Below the pieces are notes generated by a model, which searched no databases, was not told the origin of the DNA, and saw nothing but the letters and a program-made list of their open reading frames with translations. Positions 26,524 through 34,880 of a stretch of DNA of 64,000 nucleotides are shown here, piece by piece. Within the stretch, counting starts at the first letter, position 1, and every line of letters begins with the position of its first letter. The translations under genes were made by a program, and so were the position numbers. Source of the DNA: a virus; IMG/VR virus record IMGVR_UViG_3300047322_001237, positions 1-64,000 of that record. One strand, written 5' to 3'.

Positions 26524-28644
26524 GTGGCAGCTCCATTAACAAGTGTGCCTGATGTCAGTTGGGTCAGAAACTCGTTTCTCGTGCAGAGCAGCGACCTCGA
26601 CAACATCGACAAGCAAAATCGGTTCTACACCACCGCCATCCTCAAATACACGGACACAACGCCCGGCGGAAACATCGCAATCAACCCGCCGCCTCAGTTC
26701 ACCGCCTTTGCTGATCCGAAAGCACCTTCGCGAAAGAGCGGTGGAAAGGGAATGGGCATCTACTACTCCGAGGCGATCGACGACCACTCGCAAGTGATCC
26801 ACATGCGCTTCGGCATGCCCGAGTTCAATTCGCTCACCCAGTTCTTCACGCATTTTTACAACAGCGGCGCTGGGATGGTGGCACGCACCGGCCGTGCACC
26901 GAGCGTCCTTTATCAGATCGGTAAAGCAGCCGGGTTCGTCGTTTCGGTGATGAACTGGAAACTGCTCGGCTTTATGATGCTCGGCGTCGGTTTGCGCTTC
27001 ATGATGAACAAGCCTTCGTCGAAGTTCTACTATCTGAAGCCCGCGATGCCGGTCTACTGGCAGGTGGTGCAGACGATCGTGAACCAGATTGCGGTGAACA
27101 AAGGCGTCATCCCGCGCGCCGGCGGCGCTGTTGCTGACCCGACCGTGAACAGAACGATCGCGGACAACTACGCGTTCGACGACGGCGGGAATCAGCGTCT
27201 GCATGACCTTCTGCCCGACATCTTTTTTGAGAAGGGCGGCATCGACGTCTATGCACTCGCCACCCGGGCCAAGCGTCTCCAGCGCAAGCAGCATCAGCTC
27301 GAAATGCAGACCTTGGGCAACTCGTCGGTCAACCTGAATACGGCCATCCAGTCGCTGTTCAGCCCGCAGAACAAGTTGACAGACGATAAGCGTCCCAACT
27401 TCCCTGACTACCAGAAGAAGTGGTTCGACACGGCCAACTCGAAACCCAAGCCTTCAACTGGTGACTCGGGTAATACGCCGGACGCGGGCTCCGAAGCGCT
27501 GGACACGACGGAGGCGGGGAATGCAGGACTGTTCGACTTCTTCAAAGCGGAATTGGACGACGGATCCGCCTTCGTCAGCTTTCGCGTTGATCCTACTGGT
27601 CCGGTGAGCGAGTCGTTCTCGAACCAGGCCGGAGACTCGCCACTTGCCAGCAAAATCAACAGCATGTCGAGTCAGTCGCGGGAGACGCGGTTTGATATGG
27701 CAGATGGGAATGTGAGCAGCAACGCGATCGCACAAGCAGTTCAGGGGATAGTTGGTGACGTTGCCAGCTTCGTTGGCGGTCTCGGCGACGGGCTGGGGTT
27801 TTCGGGCGTGGCCGCGCTCGGCGGGTCCGCGTTTGTTGACATTCCGAAACACTGGACGTCGGCGTCAGCAGAACTTGGTCGGTCGACATACACGATCCAG
27901 CTGAGAAGCCCCTATGGAAATCCCGTGTCGCAGCTGCTCAATCTCTACCTGCCGCTCGCCATGTTGCTTGCCGGCGCGCTCCCTTTGGCAACCGGTCCGC
28001 AATCCTACACGTCGCCATTCATTTGTGAGTTGTATGACCGCGGCCGTCGTCAGGTTCGCCTGGGTATTATCGACAGTCTGCAGATCACGCGCGGCACGGG
28101 CAATCTCGGCTTCGACGAGCAAGGCAACGCGATGGGAATCGACGTCTCGTTTAGCGTGCTCGATCTGTCGAATCTGATCTACCTGCCGATCTCGCAGGGT
28201 TTGACGCAGTCGGCGTCGCAGCAGCTCGGGGAGCTTGGCTTTGATATTGGCGCGGCAGCTGGTGGTGTCGCCGGCGGCGTCGCCGGCAGTGCGGCAGGTC
28301 CGGTCGGTACTGTGGCGGGGGTAGCGGGTGGCGCTGCTGCTGGCGGCACGGTCGGTGCAGCGGCTTTGGGTGCAGTGGGCGTGGGCGTGGACGCGATCAA
28401 TAATGTCCAGGATTCACTCAACGGTCTGTTTGACGGCGACAACCCTTTCGCTGACTACATGGCGGTATTGGGTGGCATGGGACTGGCGGATCAGATTTAC
28501 ATGATGCGTCGGTTGAAGTTGAACCTGACCATGCAGATGGCACAGTGGCGCAGCTGGCTCACACCGGCACACTTTGCAAGCATGGCGGGCGATCTGCTTC
28601 CGGCACGATTGGTCGGCATGTTCTTCAAGGGGACCAACAAGTAA
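26524..28644 (+). CDS. Virion protein, baseplate/tail-tip candidate (706 aa)
   Basis: Starts at GTG 26524 with AGGAG spaced 8 nt upstream. It directly follows the giant tape-measure-like gene, where tail-tip and baseplate genes usually lie. Residues about 495-550 contain ICELYDRGRRQVRLGIIDSL, QITRGTGNLGFDEQGN and MGIDVSFSVLDLS. This strand-rich pattern resembles tail-tube-related and LysM-adjacent baseplate proteins, where a loop with N-GF/F precedes a hydrophobic beta strand. A Gly/Ala-rich segment (about 570-625, GGVAGGVAGSAAG) probably forms a flexible or membrane-active stretch. No enzyme motif. Exact role unresolved. Confidence 0.65.
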   Translation: MAAPLTSVPDVSWVRNSFLVQSSDLDNIDKQNRFYTTAILKYTDTTPGGNIAINPPPQFTAFADPKAPSRKSGGKGMGIYYSEAIDDHSQVIHMRFGMPEFNSLTQFFTHFYNSGAGMVARTGRAPSVLYQIGKAAGFVVSVMNWKLLGFMMLGVGLRFMMNKPSSKFYYLKPAMPVYWQVVQTIVNQIAVNKGVIPRAGGAVADPTVNRTIADNYAFDDGGNQRLHDLLPDIFFEKGGIDVYALATRAKRLQRKQHQLEMQTLGNSSVNLNTAIQSLFSPQNKLTDDKRPNFPDYQKKWFDTANSKPKPSTGDSGNTPDAGSEALDTTEAGNAGLFDFFKAELDDGSAFVSFRVDPTGPVSESFSNQAGDSPLASKINSMSSQSRETRFDMADGNVSSNAIAQAVQGIVGDVASFVGGLGDGLGFSGVAALGGSAFVDIPKHWTSASAELGRSTYTIQLRSPYGNPVSQLLNLYLPLAMLLAGALPLATGPQSYTSPFICELYDRGRRQVRLGIIDSLQITRGTGNLGFDEQGNAMGIDVSFSVLDLSNLIYLPISQGLTQSASQQLGELGFDIGAAAGGVAGGVAGSAAGPVGTVAGVAGGAAAGGTVGAAALGAVGVGVDAINNVQDSLNGLFDGDNPFADYMAVLGGMGLADQIYMMRRLKLNLTMQMAQWRSWLTPAHFASMAGDLLPARLVGMFFKGTNK

Positions 28645-28652
28645 GCGACGTA

Positions 28653-28693
28653 ACGGCATAAGAGCCCGGGATGACCCGGGCGATTATGCTGTC
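28653..28693. terminator. Palindromic bidirectional terminator, conserved-arm family, copy 3
   Basis: acggcataagagcccggg and cccgggcgattatgctgt form the arms. It fills the gap between two converging genes (stops at 28644 and 28697). Confidence 0.85.
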
Positions 28694-28696
28694 AGT

Positions 28697-30271
28697 TTAG
28701 CCGCTGTTCGTGAGACGCTGCAACGTTACCGGATCCACTGCAAAGTAGTTGTCCGTCCCGTCGCCGTGATCCACCCCACCGAAGTTGATGCCGGTGCTGG
28801 TCCATGCCTGGCCGTTACCTTCGCCCTTCGCGACGAGGTAAGTCTCCGTGCCGCCATATTCGTTCTTGACCGTTTGATACGTCTGGCCGTTGACTACCTT
28901 GTAGGTACCGGGGTTCGGCTGACTCCCTACCTTGTCGCTGGCGGGAGGGGTTGCGGGCGTGGCCTCGCCGCTACTCACCGGGTAGTAATTATTCGTACCG
29001 TCCCCGTGCGCAACACCGTCCCCGACGTTGATGGCGTTGGACCTCCAGCCCTCTCCATTTCCGTCGTTCGTCACGCGATAAGTCGTGCCACCGATATTCT
29101 GGTAGGTGGGCGGCGCAGGCACAGCGGTCGTGCTTGTCGCGGCGTCGACAGCCGGCGTTGCGGCCGCGGCCTGCTCAGGTTCCACTGAAACGGGAGTGGA
29201 CCGCAGAGCCGGGTCAATGTAGGTCGTCGGATACATTGCCTTGAGATCACTGTCCACGTCGCTCGGCTGGTAGACCGTGGCGAGGCCGTTCATCTGTTCC
29301 ACCGGATCGCTCGAGTTCATTACCCCTGAAGCGAGGACCCCCGTGAAGTCATCGGTTCCACCCAGAAGACTCGATATGTCCACTGCATCGTCGTCCTCTC
29401 CGCCGCTACTACGGGTCGAGACGTTCCATGTCGGATCGGCCGTGTTGAACGTGTCCATCATCTGCACATAGGTCGCGCCGTCCTGATACGGCGTGCGCTG
29501 AATCGCGCTTCCAATCAATGACCGGTTGTACGACTGCACAAAGCTCGGCAGCAGGCTCGGATTCACCGCGGAGATACCGACACTGCTTGCGATCATTGAA
29601 AGGCTCTGGAGGCTCGTCAAGTCGCCAGTGCGGATCAGACTCGGCAGTGTTTGAGCCACGATGGAGTTCAGCACGTACGGGTTGGTGATGTTCTTCACCA
29701 TGTGTTCGAACGCGCCCGAGATCCCGTATGTTGCGCACTGGTTGATGACACCCGCGGCCATGCCAGCGAGGGCATGCGTGTCGACCATCAGAAACGCACC
29801 CGCATCGTTAGCGAATCCGTTGATGACTGCCCCGAGCGCCTGAATGTCACCGACTGCGCCGTTCACGATGGTGTTGACGACGCCACCGACCGTTGCCTCG
29901 ACTTGACCCAGCACCTGACCAGCTTCACCGATCGCGCTCTGCACGCCCGAGGAGAGGGCGCTGAAGGCGCTGTTGAGATTCGCACCGCCCACGGCAGAGA
30001 CAAGTCGATTGGAGGCCGTCAAGAGCCGCGCAAGAGCTGCCTGGGGGTTCATCAGCAGCTTGCCGTTAGCGATGCCTTCAATGACGGGCACAAGCTGTGC
30101 CGCGGCCGCGCCAGCGCGCAGCATGCCGATCAGATCGACGTTGTACTTCGCTTCCAGGCTCTTGATCGAGTTGACAATACCGCCGGAGGTGCCGGTGTAG
30201 ACGTCAACGGTGACCAGGTTGTCTTGCGGTCCCGTTAGAAAACTTGGGGATGCCAACACGTTCACAGGCAT
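28697..30271 (-). CDS. Virion-like protein with C-terminal tandem repeat (524 aa)
   Basis: ATG 30271 is preceded by GTAGGAGTGTTTC. The N-terminal 250 residues are Ala/Gly/Val-rich amphipathic helix (for example AGAAAAQLVPVIEGIANGK and AGMAAGVINQCATYG). A Ser/Thr/Ala/Pro linker follows, then two copies of a roughly 55-residue beta unit: one with TYRVTNDGNGEGWRSNAINV and one with TYLVAKGEGNGQAWTSTGIN, each followed by HGDGT-N/D-NY. The repeat looks like a small adhesion or carbohydrate-binding-like module. The plan resembles a minor virion protein; no family recognised. A strong terminator lies directly upstream of the start. Confidence 0.7.
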   Translation of the reverse strand: MPVNVLASPSFLTGPQDNLVTVDVYTGTSGGIVNSIKSLEAKYNVDLIGMLRAGAAAAQLVPVIEGIANGKLLMNPQAALARLLTASNRLVSAVGGANLNSAFSALSSGVQSAIGEAGQVLGQVEATVGGVVNTIVNGAVGDIQALGAVINGFANDAGAFLMVDTHALAGMAAGVINQCATYGISGAFEHMVKNITNPYVLNSIVAQTLPSLIRTGDLTSLQSLSMIASSVGISAVNPSLLPSFVQSYNRSLIGSAIQRTPYQDGATYVQMMDTFNTADPTWNVSTRSSGGEDDDAVDISSLLGGTDDFTGVLASGVMNSSDPVEQMNGLATVYQPSDVDSDLKAMYPTTYIDPALRSTPVSVEPEQAAAATPAVDAATSTTAVPAPPTYQNIGGTTYRVTNDGNGEGWRSNAINVGDGVAHGDGTNNYYPVSSGEATPATPPASDKVGSQPNPGTYKVVNGQTYQTVKNEYGGTETYLVAKGEGNGQAWTSTGINFGGVDHGDGTDNYFAVDPVTLQRLTNSG

Positions 30272-30288
30272 GAAACACTCCTACGGGC

Positions 30289-30319
30289 AAAAAAAAAGAG
30301 GACACTCGAAAGTGTCCTC
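30289..30319 (-). terminator. Strong rho-independent terminator
   Basis: Perfect 9-bp stem gaggacact / agtgtcctc around CGAA, with nine A on the plus strand (30289-30297) reading as a U9 tract leftwards. It terminates the gene ending at 30343 and lies 17 nt before the start of the next at 30271. Confidence 0.93.
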
Positions 30320-30342
30320 GTTGCATGGGTGAGCAGCTTCGC

Positions 30343-30897
30343 TTAGGCCGTAGCCTGCTGCGGTTCCACGAATTCAACCGTGGGCGCCGCCGGCATCGTC
30401 TTGCCTTCTTTCAGCAACTCGCGGATCTGCTGGAAACCAGCGCACAGCCACGGAGCCTGCTGGGGAAAGATCTGGAGCTGCTTCGGACCGAACATGTAGT
30501 AGTACGCGAACGGCAGCTCGGACTCGATCATCGCTTGCTTGATGTCTTCGTGCTGAACGATCTTGTGGAAGTTCCCCTCGTTGATGACCTCGACGAAGTG
30601 CTCGCGCCACACCATCTTCTTCGTCTTCGCATACGCCTTGGCGCGGCTGGCGGTCAGCGTGCGGAAGTTGTCGTCTTTCTCCTCACACTTCGTGAAGTGC
30701 CAGAAGCCTTCCATGGACTTGAACGGTCCGTAGATAGGGTGGATGAAGGGCGTGACGGCGAAGTGCGCGAGCTTACGGCCAAGCTCGGTCTTGCCATTCG
30801 TCGACACGTTGATGTGGGTTTCCCCATCTTTCTCGGGGTCGAATACCGTCCGCGGAATCAGCAGGGCGGGGAGCCGGTTATTGGCGCTCGTGTTCAT
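30343..30897 (-). CDS. NADAR-like protein (184 aa)
   Basis: The central region resembles the NADAR (YbiA-type) fold. GRKLAHFAVTPFIHPIYGPF precedes SMEGFWHFTK, where E63 and K70 keep the spacing of the family E-x6-K motif in S-E-H-x-F-Q-A-x-K. Residues 98-124, including FVEVINEGNFHKIVQHEDIK, parallel the V-M...KF.Q...L helix. Known NADAR proteins are N-glycosidases acting on ADP-ribosylated or riboflavin-pathway substrates, and some remove ADP-ribose from DNA guanine. If this holds, a role in reversing host ADP-ribosylation defence is possible. The assignment is by motif only. The gene overlaps its upstream neighbour by 20 nt and is followed by a strong terminator. Confidence 0.5.
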   Translation of the reverse strand: MNTSANNRLPALLIPRTVFDPEKDGETHINVSTNGKTELGRKLAHFAVTPFIHPIYGPFKSMEGFWHFTKCEEKDDNFRTLTASRAKAYAKTKKMVWREHFVEVINEGNFHKIVQHEDIKQAMIESELPFAYYYMFGPKQLQIFPQQAPWLCAGFQQIRELLKEGKTMPAAPTVEFVEPQQATA

Positions 30898-31597
30898 GAT
30901 TGGTATTTCCGTTGTTTTTGTCCGCCAGGTAACGCCGATACATCTGATCGGCTTCCATCTGGACGGCGCCGAGCGCGTGAATGCTTTCGTCGAGACGCTC
31001 GCTCTGGAGCGTGCGGGCTTCGTAGAGATCAGCCGTGAGAATCACGGGTTGCGCTTTACCGGCGTTGGCGTTGTTTCCGGTCGGGTGTTCAGTCTCCGAT
31101 TCGAAGGGGAACATGACGCTCTGGGCGATGACGCCGCAGAATTCGTGCACCTGTTCGTCCTCGATCTCGGGCGAGGTCGGGGGAGTCACTTGCAGCTCTT
31201 CCAGAAACTGGTTGATCTGCGGTCGGCTCCCGAAGTCCACCGTCGTGCCGTGCGTGGTCGTACGGCCGTTAGCGTAATGGCACTTGATCGCGAATTCGAC
31301 TTTGACGACTTGCAGAAAACGCAACGCCTTCATAAAGACCTTCCAGGTCATCTGAGGCCGAGCGAATTCCTTGGTGATATTGCCGCGCGCGCTCGTCTGG
31401 TCTTTACGCGTCGGCGCAATGCCGTTGCGAATGTCGGTGACGAAATCGCGCATGAGGTCGCCGTAACGAGCGGGACCGATATTCAAATCCAATAACATCT
31501 GTCGCCACAGACGCGAGAGAACCCCGTTCGCGCCCGAAGTCTTGCTAACGCCTTTATCCTCGGAATGCAGGATGCGTTGGAAAGGGTTGCGTGCCAT
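30878..31597 (-). CDS. Unrecognised phage protein (239 aa)
   Basis: Begins MARNPFQRILHSEDKGVSK and is a soluble mixed protein with WRQMLLDLNIGPARYGDLMRD near the N-terminus and TWKVFMKALRFLQVVKVEF in the middle, giving the look of a helical domain followed by a beta part. The C-terminus is charged and Asn/His-rich. It overlaps the NADAR-like gene by 20 nt, so the two are probably co-translated. No motif recognised; could act with the NADAR-like protein. Confidence 0.65.
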   Translation of the reverse strand: MARNPFQRILHSEDKGVSKTSGANGVLSRLWRQMLLDLNIGPARYGDLMRDFVTDIRNGIAPTRKDQTSARGNITKEFARPQMTWKVFMKALRFLQVVKVEFAIKCHYANGRTTTHGTTVDFGSRPQINQFLEELQVTPPTSPEIEDEQVHEFCGVIAQSVMFPFESETEHPTGNNANAGKAQPVILTADLYEARTLQSERLDESIHALGAVQMEADQMYRRYLADKNNGNTNHEHERQ

Positions 31598-31663
31598 ATT
31601 AGCTTCCTTGTGGACCTGCTTGATTGACCTGCTTGATTAGACTGCTTTATTGGGGTCGTGCCC

Positions 31664-32206
31664 TCATTCATCGATTTCGAAGCTGACATCGATGAGAGTC
31701 ACTACCAGTTGACGGAGGTTGACCATGATTCGGGTCAGCATCCGGAGATTGTGTTCGTCGATACCGAGGGCGGCATTATCGCTGGTTTCCATCAACGTAC
31801 ATAGGATCAACGCGTCTCTTTTGAACGCCGTTAGCGTTTCCGCCACATTCAAATAGAAACCCTCGGACGAGGTGAAGAACTGGTCTAGTCCAATGGAGCG
31901 ACTGTCAAGGGTCGCCCATGTCGTCGGAAGGGCGACGCCTCTCGCCAGATGGGAGTTGATGATCTTGATCTCCCGATGATACGCATCGACGGTCGCGAAA
32001 AAGGGGCTGATCGTGACGCCGACCGAATGGGAGTTTCGATAGTGATCAAACTTGCTCACATCGAGCGTATTCAGTAACGCAGCCAGGATGCCCCGGCTGG
32101 GATTATGGTTCGAGAGAGAAAAGGCCTGCACTTTCAACACGGCGTATTCGCTTCGGAGACGTCGCGCTCTCCGTCTGTTTTGGAGCTGCGTAAACCAACG
32201 CCACAT
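31664..32206 (-). CDS. Unrecognised protein (180 aa)
   Basis: ATG 32206 (MWRWFTQLQNRRRARRLRSEY) follows GGGGGTAAAGAAA and is preferred over longer starts. After a basic N-terminal helix the protein is helical with SVGVTISPFFATVDAYHREI. No signal peptide, membrane segment or catalytic motif. It faces the plus-strand gene at 32332 across a divergent region. Function unknown. Confidence 0.6.
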   Translation of the reverse strand: MWRWFTQLQNRRRARRLRSEYAVLKVQAFSLSNHNPSRGILAALLNTLDVSKFDHYRNSHSVGVTISPFFATVDAYHREIKIINSHLARGVALPTTWATLDSRSIGLDQFFTSSEGFYLNVAETLTAFKRDALILCTLMETSDNAALGIDEHNLRMLTRIMVNLRQLVVTLIDVSFEIDE

Positions 32207-32331
32207 TTTCTTTACCCCCGATTTGTGAAACGTCTTGTGGAGATGCTTGATAAACGAATACCCCCTCGTAAATCGCTCATGAAAATAATATGTACCCAAG
32301 ATTCTTTTGAGCTTTTTACCGGAGGTGGACT
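32207..32331. promoter_or_regulatory. Divergent intergenic region
   Basis: Promoters for the minus gene at 32206 and the plus gene at 32332 should lie here. An AT-rich patch (atgaaaataatatgta, 32279-32294) follows ccctcgtaaatcgctcat (32264-32281). A similar ccctcgtaacgctcat occurs before the gene at 59746. Ribosome site for the plus gene is ACCGGAGGTGGACT. Confidence 0.35.
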
Positions 32332-32838
32332 ATGTCCGACCAGTACGAACAGGATGAACATGACCGCTTCCCTGAAACCAGTAGTCCGGATGCGGCGATT
32401 CAAAACATAGAGGTCATCGAGAACGAGGATCAGGTTCTCAATTTCACGCAGAGAAAGCGTCAGCAAATCATCACGCAGATGATGGGTACCAACGGCGAGA
32501 AGCTGAAGGAACTCGAACGGGGCGACAAGATGGTGCTGCTCCAGGCATTGGATGGCATGGATCGATCAGCGCTCGGCAAGAAGCGCTTGAAGACGGACGA
32601 AAAGACTGCGGCATCCGCCGCGGCCGCCGCTGCGCTCATTGCACAGGTGCTCACCGCACCGGGCGTCAGTCAGGCTGGCAGAAGCGACGCTCCGCGCGCA
32701 TCGGTCCCAACCTTGCCGACGAACATACCGGATCCCCAGTTGGTACCCGGGGAAATCGCGACAGACGCTCCACAAATGGACGTCGACAGCTTTATGGCCC
32801 AATCCTGTGTCGAGGGACTGGGCCAGCAAGACGTGTGA
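32332..32838 (+). CDS. Unrecognised protein (168 aa)
   Basis: Start ATG 32332 with excellent GGAGGT site. An acidic N-terminus is followed by a helical block NFTQRKRQQIITQMMGTNGE ... LERGDKMVLLQALDGMDRSA, an alanine run (AASAAAAAALIAQV) and a Pro/Asp-rich C-terminus. It stands alone on the plus strand between two minus blocks. Helix-plus-disordered plan could suit a regulatory, scaffold or small terminase-like role; nothing confirms any of these. Confidence 0.65.
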   Translation: MSDQYEQDEHDRFPETSSPDAAIQNIEVIENEDQVLNFTQRKRQQIITQMMGTNGEKLKELERGDKMVLLQALDGMDRSALGKKRLKTDEKTAASAAAAAALIAQVLTAPGVSQAGRSDAPRASVPTLPTNIPDPQLVPGEIATDAPQMDVDSFMAQSCVEGLGQQDV

Positions 32839-32850
32839 CCGCGCGTCTTA

Positions 32851-32913
32851 CCTCCTCCCACACCCTGCCCAGAAAGATTAGGCGGGGAGTGGGAGGGGGT
32901 TTTATGCCGGTCG
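32851..32913. terminator. Terminator hairpin with one conserved arm (family copy 4, partial)
   Basis: cctcctcccacaccctgccc pairs with ggcggggagtgggaggggg, followed by gttttatgccggtcg, which matches the right arm of the palindromic family. The left conserved arm is missing. It lies between converging genes (stops 32838 and 32916). Confidence 0.75.
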
Positions 32914-32915
32914 TC

Positions 32916-33626
32916 TTACGGAGCTGCAACGATGCTGAAATACCTGATGTCGATGAGTTCGAGCCCGACAAGTGGAGAGGCGAGCATGGTCATCGCGATG
33001 AAGGGATGAGCCGCGTCGCGGACGAGTGACTTCAGGGTTTTCTCGTCCGGTTTTTCATTGAAGTACAGCGCAGGGGCGATAAGGTGGACCTCATTGAGCC
33101 GAGTATCCTTGAATGCCTCCGCGTGCATGTTCATCCAGGCTTCGTACTCGTACATGAACAGCATTGCGTAATGCGTCTTCACGACTGCGGGCGTCAGTTG
33201 CTCAGGGCGGATAGAGACGAGTTCGACGGGGACATTGCCCCCAATCCAAGCCGTCACAGCTTTGCCAATCGCGTCTGCCGTCACTGCATCGAGGACGTAC
33301 GGAAACGTATTTACAGCAATCTGGACCCCATCGAAATAGGGACGCTCGATCGCCATCTCAGTCAGGAACGTGGTGAGTTCCCGAAACCGAGTTGTTAGCG
33401 CCGTAACCTTCGAGTGCTTCAGCGTTTCCACATCACGGGCTTGATAGAGTTGCCGGTAGGCTTCCCGATCGATTCCGTCAAAGACGTCATGCTCCCTGGC
33501 CAGGTAAGCAGGCGTCAGAACGCGGGCTGCGTGTTCCTCACCCATGCGTTCGATTGTTCCCAGACGTGTATCCAGCAAGCAGTCAAGCTCAACTAGAATC
33601 GTCTCGATCTTTTTAGTTCCTGCCAT
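32916..33626 (-). CDS. Unrecognised protein (236 aa)
   Basis: Soluble, mostly helical: MAGTKKIETILVELDCLLDT begins it, with FFxY-type aromatic patches near AMLFMYEYEAWMNMHAEAF. No motif recognised. It is the last gene of a minus-strand transcript with the 179-aa gene 11 nt upstream. Function unknown. Confidence 0.65.
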   Translation of the reverse strand: MAGTKKIETILVELDCLLDTRLGTIERMGEEHAARVLTPAYLAREHDVFDGIDREAYRQLYQARDVETLKHSKVTALTTRFRELTTFLTEMAIERPYFDGVQIAVNTFPYVLDAVTADAIGKAVTAWIGGNVPVELVSIRPEQLTPAVVKTHYAMLFMYEYEAWMNMHAEAFKDTRLNEVHLIAPALYFNEKPDEKTLKSLVRDAAHPFIAMTMLASPLVGLELIDIRYFSIVAAP

Positions 33627-33637
33627 CTTCGCACGCT

Positions 33638-34177
33638 CTACTGGTTAGCCGTATCGCGCGCTTGGTCTTGCACGTTGTTGCGTTTGCTCGTTTGCCTCGG
33701 AGGCTCCGGCACGAGAACAAACAACTGGATCATCAACAGCGTCACCAGCCATTTGTTTTGTTGAAGGAGGTCCAGTACGCCATCGGGATCCGGCAGGAGA
33801 TCCGCGATGTCGACGGGCATCATGACGAGCGAGTCCTGTCCTCGAACAGGATTGCCGTCCCCACTTACTGCAAATGCAAGGGCTTGCACCAACTCGACGT
33901 ACCGGCCAGAACCGCCCCAGCGCGCGAGGAAGGTGAATCCCAACGTGAAGACGAAGTCGCGGATTACTTCATCTTCCATAACGAGTTCGATCGCGTGTTG
34001 CACGCCCTTCGGACTTGCGATCATGTACGGCTTTTCAGCCAACACCATCGAGTACAGGAACTTCGAGAGCTTGGCATAGCGTTCTTCGCTCATGCGTTTG
34101 CTGTTCGCAAGGACGTGCTCGATGCTTGCCACAAAGACTTCGCCTGTTTCGATCAGTTCGTTAGGTAGGAGACTCAT
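33638..34177 (-). CDS. Unrecognised protein (179 aa)
   Basis: Starts MSLLPNELIETGEVFVASIE. The middle has a hydrophobic stretch FVFTLGFTFLARWGGSGRYV and a later one WLVTLLMIQLFVLV; the second could be membrane-associated or a buried helix. The C-terminus is polar. It is 16 nt downstream of the RNA polymerase beta C-terminal gene. Function unknown. Confidence 0.6.
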   Translation of the reverse strand: MSLLPNELIETGEVFVASIEHVLANSKRMSEERYAKLSKFLYSMVLAEKPYMIASPKGVQHAIELVMEDEVIRDFVFTLGFTFLARWGGSGRYVELVQALAFAVSGDGNPVRGQDSLVMMPVDIADLLPDPDGVLDLLQQNKWLVTLLMIQLFVLVPEPPRQTSKRNNVQDQARDTANQ

Positions 34178-34193
34178 GCTCCATCTCCTTGGG

Positions 34194-34880
34194 TTATACG
34201 AGGCCGCTGACTTGATAGTGCATCGAAGTCAGAATCGTGTTCAGGGCCTGCGTTGACTTCACGCCACCGCGCAGATGCTCGATGGCCTTCTGTGACGCCC
34301 CGCCCGTGCGAGCGAAGCTGTCGTTCATTGCGTTGAAGCCTTGCGTGTCGCCACCGCGCAAGCTGATCATCTCCGCAATGTTCTTGTCGAGCTTCAGTGC
34401 CGACAGAACCTGCGTTTCCGGGTAGGAGATCTTGCTTGCTTCCGACTTGCCCGAAGGCTGGCCGGTCATGTCGTCGACGCTGCGGTTGTCCTCAGGGATC
34501 GAGATCTTCTTAACAAGCAGCTGTGCCTGACGACGCAGCGTGATGTCGCCGACGAGGTACTTCACCGGCGAGAGATACGGCGGGATGTCGTTGCCGTTAT
34601 CGATCCAGAGCCGCTCGAAGAAGTTGTGTCCCAACTCGTCGCCGATCGCGAGGTTGTTGGGGATCGTCACCTTCTCCTTCGAGAGGTTAGGCGCGATGAT
34701 CGCCAGTCGGATTTCCTTGCGAGCGATCTTGCCCATCCAGTCGTCGAACGCCTTGTCATCCATCCGGGCGAACAAGTCCTTATACAACTGGACGTTCGTA
34801 GAAGACCCCGGAATGAGCTTCTGAATATACTTCAGGATGAACGCTTCGGTTTCGGCTCTCTTTCCAAGCGGTTTGGTCAT
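34194..34880 (-). CDS. Putative RNA polymerase beta C-terminal subunit (228 aa)
   Basis: This protein lines up with the C-terminal part of bacterial beta, missing from the 1,452-aa beta gene. VGDITLRRQAQLLVKKIS matches the V..MYMLKL.H.V.DK.. block. TGQPSGKSEASKISYPETQV (139-158) matches T.QPLGGKA..GGQR.GEMEV.AL. EMISLRGGDTQGFNAMND (170-187) matches E.LT.KSDD..GR...Y. The end, VKSTQALNTILTSMHYQVSG, matches .PESF.VL..EL.SLG. The call rests on this order of motifs read by eye. ATG 34880 has AGGAAAG upstream and overlaps the SLOG gene by 100 nt. It is 15 kb from the other polymerase genes. Confidence 0.65.
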   Translation of the reverse strand: MTKPLGKRAETEAFILKYIQKLIPGSSTNVQLYKDLFARMDDKAFDDWMGKIARKEIRLAIIAPNLSKEKVTIPNNLAIGDELGHNFFERLWIDNGNDIPPYLSPVKYLVGDITLRRQAQLLVKKISIPEDNRSVDDMTGQPSGKSEASKISYPETQVLSALKLDKNIAEMISLRGGDTQGFNAMNDSFARTGGASQKAIEHLRGGVKSTQALNTILTSMHYQVSGLV

